Assembly (NCBI GenBank): GCA_012270625.1
Contig: JAAXHZ010000010.1
Location: 1-5,398, forward strand
Length of the DNA: 5,398 nt
Source: Dehalococcoidia bacterium
Lineage (GTDB): Bacteria > Chloroflexota > Dehalococcoidia > SAR202 > UBA11138
Reading direction: 5' to 3'
In this document: in pieces, positions 1 to 5,398 of the stretch
Layout: every line of letters begins with the position of its first letter
How positions within the stretch are numbered: position 1 is the stretch's first letter
Position numbers and translations under genes: made by a program
Notes under the pieces: generated by a model
What the model saw: the letters and a program-made list of their open reading frames with translations, nothing else
What the model was told of the DNA's origin: nothing
Databases searched by the model: none

Positions 1-1431
1 TACACACCCACGCCAACCAAGACGCCCACACCGACCAAGACGCCCACGCCGACCAAGACGCCGAGTCCCACCGCAACATACACGCCCACGCCAACCAAGA
101 CGCCCAGTCCCACTGCAACCTACACACCCACGCCCACCTACACACCTGCACCCACTCCCACTCCCATTACCCTAGGCCCCAGCTTCGGGACGGCATCCAT
201 AGCTCGCCAGATATACCAAGCAGGGGAGGACGTGATCTTGACTCTACCCGTCGCCACCGGCGGAAGCGGAGTACTGACGTACAGCGTCTTCCCAGCTATG
301 GGCAACGGGCTGACGTTCGACCCCTCGACTCGCACCGTCACAGGCACGCCGGCCGCCGCCGCCAATACCGTGATCTACACGTACACGGCGACTGACAAGG
401 CAAGGAAGACAGCCAACCTGAGGTTCACCGTGACGGTGTTCGACATAGCGGTGACGGTGGGAAAAGAGCGGCTGGAGGAGGTTCACTGGGGAGTCCTGGA
501 CCATGCGGATGCGACGATTAGTGTCACCATCACCAGGCCGGACGGCTACCAGTTCCAACTTGGCATTCCCGCCAGCACAGGCTTCCAGGTCAACAGCTCG
601 GAGTGTACGTGGCCGGCTGAACCGCCGACATCGACGAAGACACTGTGGTCGCGGTGGGTGCTCCAGAACGAGAGCTTCGAGATAGTTCGCTGCGGCCTCG
701 GATCGGGCAACGTCGCCAGGTTTGAGGTGCGGATCAAACTGGCGGAGCGTGAAACTCCCTCACTGGTCTACCCCAGAGAGGTGACGATACCGCAGGCATG
801 GCACAGGAACGACAACACGGTTGACTACTACGTCATGGGGTCCGGCCCGAACCCCGATGCCACCCACGCCAATGGGGTAGAACAGGGCGCGACCGAAGGC
901 ATGTTCCCAAGCGAGAGGTCTGATAACGTTTCAGATGATCGCACCCCGAATGAAGCTCTGCTGCTGCTTGCCAACTACGAGGCTGCGGCGAAGGCTTGGA
1001 ACGACGTGCCGATACCTAACTATGATCTGGATCTCAATCGAGTGTACAGTGACGCCGGAGCCGACGTGCTGATTGAAGGTTACTGGGACGATGATGACGG
1101 ACCTTGTGGATCCAGCATCGCCTGCGTGGATATGACAGGAGACTATCCGCACCTAGGCGATGAACGTGAGTTCTGGATCGAGGACCCTCCGCATTGGGGC
1201 AACGAAGATACTTCAAGAACATGGACTGCTGATTTCGCGCAGTGGGAACGCCGTCCAAATGACCTCCAATACCTTCCTGCGTTGTTGATGCATGAGTTCG
1301 GGCACACCTTTGGATTGGGTGATAATGAAGTGGGTGGCATGATGAGTGGAGAGTGGGTGGGACTTCAAGCCCTCACCGATTACGACGAGAAAGCGACCAA
1401 AGCCATCTACGAGCATCATCCGTCCCACTAG
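1..1431 (+). CDS. Secreted/surface zinc metallopeptidase with Thr-Pro linker and Ig-like domain (5' end outside window)
   Basis: The frame is open from base 1 to the TAG at 1429-1431, giving 476 residues; the true start lies upstream. A GTG at 232 is in frame but falls inside the Ig-like domain, so it is not a credible start. Domains (window residue numbers): 1-56 Thr/Pro/Lys repeat linker; about 64-147 a putative-Ig (He_PIG, cadherin-like) domain with the typical 'GLTFDPSTRTVTGTP' pattern; about 148-310 a beta-rich-looking region I do not recognise; about 317-476 a metallopeptidase domain. The last holds HEFGHTFGLGD, with H431, E432 and H435 as likely zinc ligands and catalytic Glu and D441 at the third-ligand position. 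M447-M448 follow as a probable Met-turn, as in metzincin-like proteases. Known metzincins use His or Asp as third ligand, so D441 is compatible. Likely exported and acting on extracellular protein; the substrate is unknown. The protease call is firm at motif level, the exact family is not. Confidence 0.88.
   Translation, partial: YTPTPTKTPTPTKTPTPTKTPSPTATYTPTPTKTPSPTATYTPTPTYTPAPTPTPITLGPSFGTASIARQIYQAGEDVILTLPVATGGSGVLTYSVFPAMGNGLTFDPSTRTVTGTPAAAANTVIYTYTATDKARKTANLRFTVTVFDIAVTVGKERLEEVHWGVLDHADATISVTITRPDGYQFQLGIPASTGFQVNSSECTWPAEPPTSTKTLWSRWVLQNESFEIVRCGLGSGNVARFEVRIKLAERETPSLVYPREVTIPQAWHRNDNTVDYYVMGSGPNPDATHANGVEQGATEGMFPSERSDNVSDDRTPNEALLLLANYEAAAKAWNDVPIPNYDLDLNRVYSDAGADVLIEGYWDDDDGPCGSSIACVDMTGDYPHLGDEREFWIEDPPHWGNEDTSRTWTADFAQWERRPNDLQYLPALLMHEFGHTFGLGDNEVGGMMSGEWVGLQALTDYDEKATKAIYEHHPSH
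4..165 (+). repeat. Tandem repeat encoding TPTPTK / TPSPTATY linker
   Basis: In frame the segment reads as three TPTPTK units (18 bp each), TPSPTATY, TPTPTK, TPSPTATY, TPTPTY, then TPAPTPTP. A higher-order 42-bp unit (TPTPTK+TPSPTATY) occurs at 40-81 and 82-123; its two copies differ at 4 of 42 bases, all in third codon positions. The array probably continues upstream of the window. It encodes a stiff, low-complexity spacer of the sort that separates domains in exported proteins. Confidence 0.9.
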
Positions 1432-1525
1432 GAGGAAGGCGATGACCCTCCACAGCAGCACAAGAGTCCGCCTCCTCATCGTCATGGCGCTGTGCATTGC
1501 GTTCGCCGTCGCCGCGGCTTGTGGA
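1411..1525 (+). repeat. Leader plus signal-peptide direct repeat, copy 1
   Basis: This segment aligns with 3617-3734. The 31 bases before the ATG match at 23 of 31 positions without gaps. The signal-peptide coding part matches at about 87% with one extra codon in the downstream copy. Here the pre-ATG part is the 3' end of the metallopeptidase gene (residues EHHPSH and the stop). Confidence 0.75.
1430..1435 (+). promoter_or_regulatory. Shine-Dalgarno AGGAGG overlapping the upstream stop codon
   Basis: AGGAGG overlaps the TAG stop of the metallopeptidase gene by two bases and lies 6 bases before the ATG at 1442. It fixes the start of the first lipoprotein gene and makes translational coupling to the protease gene plausible. 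Confidence 0.8.
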
Positions 1526-3604
1526 GAAAGCGCTTCACCAACCAGCTACGAAGAGTCGGAGCCTTCTGCATACACTCCGGCTACTAGCCTACTGGTTCCC
1601 TCCCCAACCCCTGAAAGGAGCATTGTCCCGAACCCGACCTGGTTCGTCTCGCCCTCCCTAGAGGAGCAGATATTCAAGTCGGATGTCATCATGCGCGCGT
1701 CGCTTCTGTCTGCTGCTGCGGCTACGGAGACGGTCCCCAGCGCGGGCGAGGAGGTCGCGCAGACCTACCGGCCCTTGCAGGAGCTGCGGTTCACCGTCCA
1801 CGAGTACCTGAAGGGGAGCGGCCCAGCCGAGGTCCTCGTCGTGGTGCGGGGGGAGCACACTTACCTGACCGATACGGAGGCGCGAGAAGTGGCCGACGAG
1901 TCGGTGTCGGATAGGAACACTGTCTGGGACGGTCGGCAGGGAGCAATCTTTCTCGGGTCGGGTCAGACCGCGTCCGGAGCGATCGGTACAGCGAGTGGAG
2001 GGCCTTCAGGAGCATCAGGGAGTCCGTCCGTCCAGACCTTCGCTTTCACCCTTTACAACCCAATCCAGTCCGAGTGGGACTACACGGTCGATACGCTGAG
2101 CCGGGCTTGGCTTCCTGCGCAGGATACCGGAACAGTCCAGGCCGCTGGCGCATCTGGTCAGAGTGCCGACTTGGAGTTCATCACAGACGGATCGAAGTCG
2201 CCTCCTCCAACGATCACTCTGGCCGAGTTGCGTTCAGCCATATCGGAGATGGAGGCCACGCTGAAGGCAGGGGAGGGTATCGAGGGGTTCGAGGAGTGCA
2301 TAAGCGGCAAGATTCTGTATGAACGAATTCGCCGCGCAATCCCGCGGACTCCGGTGCCCCGTGGCAAGACGCTCGCCTCAGGTTCAGAAGCGGGTTCAGA
2401 GATTTACAAGGGCGCAAATACCTATCGGGAGCCAAAGTACAGCCGATTTTGGTCGAGCGGCCCAGACACGGACTACTTTCAGACTGTGATAGTCGATGAC
2501 GATTCCTCCTCTGCAAACGGCTATGAGCACATGCTCTCCACAACGAGACCTCTGCCAGTTGGCAGATACCGCGTCTTCTACAACGAGCAAGGCCATACCG
2601 GATTCCCGTGCGACTTCCTACCCGACGATGCTTACAATGACTGGACGGTGACCGTAACCGCGCCCTCTGGCACGCTGCACGAGGCGTTCTTCGACCCTGA
2701 GGACATTGGAGCCTCGGTCGGGGCGGACTCCTATTACGGTGTCCTCGAACCCGCACAGTTCACCGCTGAGGGCGACGCTGCAACCACCATCAGGCGCATT
2801 GCATGGAACTCCAACAGGGCCTGGATGGAACTCTCCACCTCCACCGCATCCCTCACAGGTCACCACATAGACTTCATAGAACTCGACGGCTCTGTCGGCC
2901 TCAGACTCGACTTCGACGACGCCACAGCGACCACCACAGAGGACGGAGCGCACACCCTGGTCTGGGGTGTGTGCGACCAGCCCTGGTCAGCGGGAGACAA
3001 GCTCATGGCCCGCATGAGCCTGAGCGAGGGGAGCCTGACAGGCGCAACCAACGACGCCTCGTGTGACGGGGTTGCCATAGACCCCACTATCCCGATGATC
3101 AGGATCGCCAGCTTCCATCCGACCTCTGACGTCCACGTCAAGCCCGTCATCGTGCTGAATGGCAGCGCGTCCGGATGTGGAGTCAGCGGGATATGGGCGT
3201 GCCTGGACGAAGACGACCCCGACGGCGAGGGGTCGATGGCCTATCTGTTCACAGGGAGCGCGCTGCGAGTGGGCTTCACTGTGGGAAGCGACGCCATCCC
3301 CGGCCAGATCCTGGACGCGCGATTCGAGGTCACGATGGGAACGCAGTCTGGGACGGTGGAGCCTGGACAGTACGGATATGCTGTCTATAGGGGCAGCGAC
3401 GTGGTGGCGACGGTGAGTGGACAGGAGTCTGTGGGTACTGAGTGGGCGGACCTGGTGGTCGCCGACACGTCGATAACGAGCGCGTTGTCAGGTGGAGTGA
3501 CGGATGTGGCGATCCAGATCGACGCTCCATCGTCCGGTCCCAGGCTGAAGCTCACCCGCGTGATGATGGTGGTAGTGTACGACGCCACCGGAACTGGCGA
3601 GTAG
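1442..3604 (+). CDS. Large predicted lipoprotein of unknown function, first tandem paralog
   Basis: This encodes 720 residues. An in-frame ATG at 1346 would overlap the protease gene and place 32 residues before the signal peptide; ATG 1442 is preferred because it has AGGAGG at 6-base spacing and matches the paralog's start. Residues 1-27 form a lipoprotein signal peptide (R8/R10, hydrophobic core, AAAC with Cys27 lipidated; Ala at -3 is less usual). About 28-70 is a Ser/Pro/Thr-rich tether. About 73-226 is a domain shared with the downstream paralog (SDVI, EYLKGSG 121-127, VWDGRQGAIFL at 161, WLPA near 223). About 258-290 is a predicted helix ending in Cys286. About 370-550 holds PLPVGRYRVFY, Cys390 and the TLHEAFFDP module with Cys511 and Cys541. 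About 552-720 is found only in this copy; its 'IWACLDEDD' start and 'LKLTRVMMVVVYD' end resemble jelly-roll/galactose-binding-like domains. No catalytic motif is visible. It is probably exported and membrane-anchored; function unknown. Confidence 0.88.
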   Translation: MTLHSSTRVRLLIVMALCIAFAVAAACGESASPTSYEESEPSAYTPATSLLVPSPTPERSIVPNPTWFVSPSLEEQIFKSDVIMRASLLSAAAATETVPSAGEEVAQTYRPLQELRFTVHEYLKGSGPAEVLVVVRGEHTYLTDTEAREVADESVSDRNTVWDGRQGAIFLGSGQTASGAIGTASGGPSGASGSPSVQTFAFTLYNPIQSEWDYTVDTLSRAWLPAQDTGTVQAAGASGQSADLEFITDGSKSPPPTITLAELRSAISEMEATLKAGEGIEGFEECISGKILYERIRRAIPRTPVPRGKTLASGSEAGSEIYKGANTYREPKYSRFWSSGPDTDYFQTVIVDDDSSSANGYEHMLSTTRPLPVGRYRVFYNEQGHTGFPCDFLPDDAYNDWTVTVTAPSGTLHEAFFDPEDIGASVGADSYYGVLEPAQFTAEGDAATTIRRIAWNSNRAWMELSTSTASLTGHHIDFIELDGSVGLRLDFDDATATTTEDGAHTLVWGVCDQPWSAGDKLMARMSLSEGSLTGATNDASCDGVAIDPTIPMIRIASFHPTSDVHVKPVIVLNGSASGCGVSGIWACLDEDDPDGEGSMAYLFTGSALRVGFTVGSDAIPGQILDARFEVTMGTQSGTVEPGQYGYAVYRGSDVVATVSGQESVGTEWADLVVADTSITSALSGGVTDVAIQIDAPSSGPRLKLTRVMMVVVYDATGTGE
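2648..3080 (+). repeat. Direct repeat encoding the TLHEAFFDP module, copy 1
   Basis: It aligns without gaps to 4839-5271 (constant offset 2191). Bases 2648-2777 are identical to the other copy (130 of 130). By hand count about 39 differences fall in the following 303 bases, roughly 87% identity. It encodes residues 403 to about 546 of the first lipoprotein. Confidence 0.93.
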
Positions 3605-3647
3605 GAGTTTCGCGAGGAGTACCATCCACCTCACGAGGAGGAATGCA
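3605..3647 (+). other. Intergenic leader between the two lipoprotein genes
   Basis: These 43 bases contain no terminator-like hairpin with a T-run and no convincing promoter, consistent with one transcript. The last 31 bases (3617-3647) align with the end of the metallopeptidase gene at 1411-1441. Read in that frame they give E-Y-H-P-P-H-E, against E-H-H-P-S-H-stop in the protease, so the leader may be a degraded remnant of a protease 3' end. Confidence 0.5.
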
Positions 3648-3734
3648 ATGACCCTCCACAGCAACACACGAGTCCGCCTCTCCATTGTCCTGGCGCTGTG
3701 CATCGCGCTCGCCGTCGTCGCAACGGCTTGTGGA
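3617..3734 (+). repeat. Leader plus signal-peptide direct repeat, copy 2
   Basis: Partner of 1411-1525. The start codon, the Shine-Dalgarno spacing and most of the codons to the lipobox are shared, including the identical opening MTLHS and the RVRL segment. This copy has one additional codon (Thr) just before the lipobox alanine. Confidence 0.75.
3635..3641 (+). promoter_or_regulatory. Shine-Dalgarno GAGGAGG for the second lipoprotein
   Basis: GAGGAGG (core AGGAGG 3636-3641) lies 6 bases before the ATG at 3648, the same spacing as in the upstream paralog, and supports this start. Confidence 0.8.
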
Positions 3735-5297
3735 ATGGACACTCCGCCAACCACCGGCACGGAGACCGCGCCACCCAGATCGACGGGAGGCTTGCTAGGG
3801 ACCATGTTCTATCACGGACCGACCTCGCTGGAGACGAGGATCCTCAGCAGTGACGTCATAGCCAGGGTGGAGCTGGTCTCAGCATCTCAGGTGGTGGAGA
3901 GACTCAGTGATTACCCCACCGAAGGAGATACATCTTATGTGAAAGCGTTGGAGTTCAAGTTCAAAGCGCTGGAGTATCTGAAGGGAAGTGGGGGAAACAA
4001 GCTGGTGGCGGTAGCCTATGATCGGGAGGGGAGATACGAAACCGAGGAGGGCGCTGCCGCGAGCGCTGAGGACTTCCTGAGCGTGAGAGACACGCGCTGG
4101 GACGACAGGGAAGCGATAGTCTTCCTATGGGATGACCATCTGTATGTGCCCAGCACCAAGAAAGCCGACCGGTACTCGCTCGGGGCGCTGCGCTATTTCG
4201 CCTTCGGCGGGGACAACTACACGATAGCCAGCCGGCATAACAGGATGTGGCTGCCAGCGGCGTCTGCCAACGCATTGGCTGGTGTCATCGCTGCCATCGC
4301 GTCAGGTGGCGGTGAGCAGCGGTTCCTGCTTGAGGCTCCGAATGACGAGGCTTCCGTATTGGCGCGAAGCGCTCAGGGCGGGACGGATGAGACGCAGACG
4401 ATCGCGCTGTCGGAGTTGAAAGAGCGGATCGCGGAGGTCGAGAAGGAGGTCAAGGCCGGCGACGGCTCTGAAGAGTACTGGGAATGCGTACAGTGGAAGT
4501 ACATGTCAGAGGGACGGGTACGTTACATCATAGAGCGGGACGGAGAGTACTACCACAACGTCCACGATGTTGCGCTGGCTTCAGGAGATCCTGCAGGCAG
4601 CCACATCTACACATGGCACTTCTATGGTGGCGGGAGTCCAACCGACCCCGCGAAATATAAGGCCGAAGACTGGATTGGGGGTAGAGATGGGAAGCTATTC
4701 TCCGCTGACCTAGGAACCGCACACACGGCACGGCCGTTGCCAGAAGGCGAGTATAGGCTCTATTTCAGCGTAATAGGATCTCCGTACAATATCTGCGATG
4801 GGCTGTCCGAGGAGGAGAAGAAGAGGCATGAGTTCATCGTGACCGTAACCGCGCCCTCTGGCACGCTGCACGAGGCGTTCTTCGACCCTGAGGACATTGG
4901 AGCCTCGGTCGGGGCGGACTCCTATTACGGTGTCCTCGAACCCGCACAGTTCACCGCTGAGGGCGACGATACAACCACCATACAGCGCATAGCATGGAAC
5001 TCCAACAGGGCCTGGATCGAGCTCTCCACCTCCACCACGTCCCTGACCGACCACCACATCGACTTCATAGAGATCGACGGCTCGGTAGGTCTCAGACTCG
5101 ACTTCGATGACGCCACAGCGACCACCACAGAGGACGGAGCACACACCCTGGTCTGGGGTGTGTGCGACCAGCCCTGGACTGCGGGAGACAAGCTCATGGT
5201 CCGCATGAGTCTGAGTGAGGAGAGCCTGACAGGCGCGACTAACGACACCTCGTGCAACGGCATACCAATCGACACTGACATCCGTACTACTGAATAA
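3648..5297 (+). CDS. Predicted lipoprotein of unknown function, second tandem paralog (shorter)
   Basis: This encodes 549 residues ending at TAA 5295-5297; the start is supported by GAGGAGG and by alignment with the upstream paralog. Residues 1-28 are a lipoprotein signal peptide (ATAC, Cys28 lipidated), followed by a short Pro/Thr tether. From about 61 it matches the paralog's central domain: SSDVI, EYLKGSG at 109-115, RWDDREAIVFL at 150, WLPA near 201. About 252-280 is a charged helix (SELKERIAEVEKEVKAGDG) ending in Cys280. PLPEGEYRLYF is at 363-373 and Cys383 follows; the pair Cys280/Cys383 parallels Cys286/Cys390 of the paralog and could form a disulfide. From 398 to about 541 it carries the TLHEAFFDP module. 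It stops about 9 residues after the module, so the paralog's 170-residue C-terminal domain is absent. This could be true truncation or the ancestral form. No enzyme motif seen; probably exported and anchored. Confidence 0.88.
   Translation: MTLHSNTRVRLSIVLALCIALAVVATACGMDTPPTTGTETAPPRSTGGLLGTMFYHGPTSLETRILSSDVIARVELVSASQVVERLSDYPTEGDTSYVKALEFKFKALEYLKGSGGNKLVAVAYDREGRYETEEGAAASAEDFLSVRDTRWDDREAIVFLWDDHLYVPSTKKADRYSLGALRYFAFGGDNYTIASRHNRMWLPAASANALAGVIAAIASGGGEQRFLLEAPNDEASVLARSAQGGTDETQTIALSELKERIAEVEKEVKAGDGSEEYWECVQWKYMSEGRVRYIIERDGEYYHNVHDVALASGDPAGSHIYTWHFYGGGSPTDPAKYKAEDWIGGRDGKLFSADLGTAHTARPLPEGEYRLYFSVIGSPYNICDGLSEEEKKRHEFIVTVTAPSGTLHEAFFDPEDIGASVGADSYYGVLEPAQFTAEGDDTTTIQRIAWNSNRAWIELSTSTTSLTDHHIDFIEIDGSVGLRLDFDDATATTTEDGAHTLVWGVCDQPWTAGDKLMVRMSLSEESLTGATNDTSCNGIPIDTDIRTTE
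4839..5271 (+). repeat. Direct repeat encoding the TLHEAFFDP module, copy 2
   Basis: Partner of 2648-3080. The identical part is 4839-4968; similarity then drops to about 87% and fades shortly before the stop codon. About 15 of the last 103 shared residues differ, while the first 43 codons do not differ even at silent sites. Confidence 0.93.
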
Positions 5298-5312
5298 GTG
5301 AGTAGGATGCTG

Positions 5313-5325
5313 TACCAGTTTGGTA
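5313..5325. repeat. Small stem-loop TACCA-gtt-TGGTA
   Basis: A perfect 5-bp inverted repeat with a 3-base loop, starting 16 bases after the stop codon of the second lipoprotein gene. Directly abuts the next hairpin. Short enough to arise by chance on its own. Confidence 0.5.
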
Positions 5326-5340
5326 GGTGAACATTTCACC
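5326..5340. repeat. Small stem-loop GGTGAA-cat-TTCACC
   Basis: A perfect 6-bp inverted repeat with a 3-base loop, immediately following the previous hairpin without a spacer. No T-run follows, so it does not look like a standard intrinsic terminator. Confidence 0.55.
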
Positions 5341-5398
5341 CTCACCCCCGTATCAAGTACGGGGCAGGCTCTAACCCTCTCCCTGAGGGAGCTGAGAG
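5335..5398. repeat. C-rich intergenic repeat element, cut by window end
   Basis: The stretch from 'ttcaccctcaccc' through 'aaccctctccctgaggga' looks like the C-rich dispersed intergenic repeats found in many environmental bacterial genomes. It includes the hairpin at 5346-5364 and a second inverted repeat CTCCC-tga-GGGAG at 5379-5391; CTCT just before and AGAG at 5395-5398 could extend that stem across a 'ctg' bulge. It has no coding potential that I can support. The repeat assignment is by resemblance; only one partial copy is in view. Confidence 0.5.
5346..5364. repeat. GC-rich stem-loop CCCCGTA-tcaag-TACGGGG
   Basis: A perfect 7-bp inverted repeat with a 5-base loop, the strongest hairpin in the downstream region. 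It could stabilise the 3' end of the transcript or stop transcription, but no T-run follows (next bases are caggctcta). Confidence 0.65.

Noticed and set aside
1..165. Short regular repeats as a possible CRISPR array
   Set aside because: There are no unique spacers; units are multiples of three and encode a Thr-Pro linker in frame.
232..234. GTG at 232 as start of the metallopeptidase gene
   Set aside because: The frame is open to base 1 with a meaningful Thr-Pro linker, and this GTG would cut into the Ig-like domain with no signal peptide.
1346..1441. ATG at 1346 as start of the first lipoprotein gene, adding 32 residues
   Set aside because: It would overlap the protease gene by 86 bases and bury the signal peptide; ATG 1442 has AGGAGG at good spacing and matches the start of the paralog.
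2214..2756. Minus-strand open frame of 180 codons
   Set aside because: Arg/Pro/Ser-rich low-quality translation opposite a well-supported gene; typical GC-rich shadow frame.
4710..5345. Long minus-strand open frame of 211 codons
   Set aside because: It lies opposite the conserved module of the second lipoprotein; a related fragment appears opposite the first copy (2618-2953) simply because the DNA is repeated. High GC content favours such antisense frames and the product shows no recognisable domain.
5346..5364. Intrinsic terminator for the operon
   Set aside because: The stem is good but is followed by caggctcta, not a T-run, so I list it as a stem-loop only.

Overview
The window looks like chromosomal DNA of a GC-rich free-living bacterium. 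Its style suggests Chloroflexota (SAR202/Dehalococcoidia-like), based on the Thr-Pro-rich 'TPTPTKTP' linker, Cys-anchored lipoproteins with an 'EYLKGSG' segment and a 'TLHEAFFDP' module, and a C-rich 'aaccctctccctgaggga' intergenic repeat. This placement rests on recalled sequence style, not a search, and is moderate at best.

All supported genes are on the + strand and closely packed. Positions 1-1431 hold the 3' part of a secreted or surface protein: a Thr-Pro repeat linker, a putative-Ig (He_PIG-like) beta domain, a middle region of unknown fold, and a C-terminal zinc metallopeptidase domain with the motif HEFGHTFGLGD and a following Met-Met turn. Ten bases later, with a Shine-Dalgarno that overlaps the first gene's stop codon, comes a 720-residue predicted lipoprotein (1442-3604). 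After 43 more bases comes a 549-residue paralogous lipoprotein (3648-5297). The tight spacing and shared strand suggest co-transcription.

The two lipoproteins are tandem paralogs with mosaic similarity. The signal peptide and its upstream leader are about 87% and 74% identical in DNA. The central domains are related but much diverged. A C-terminal module is 100% identical over 130 bp and then about 87% identical over the next 300 bp, with no indels. Only the first paralog carries a further C-terminal domain of about 170 residues that resembles jelly-roll or galactose-binding-like surface domains.

The last 101 bases (5298-5398) are non-coding and contain four small stem-loops in close succession. 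The latter part is C-rich and resembles a dispersed intergenic repeat cut off by the window edge. Taken together the locus appears to make cell-surface or exported proteins: one likely protease and two anchored proteins of unknown function. I see no RNA genes, CRISPR, transposase, defence system or clear promoter.
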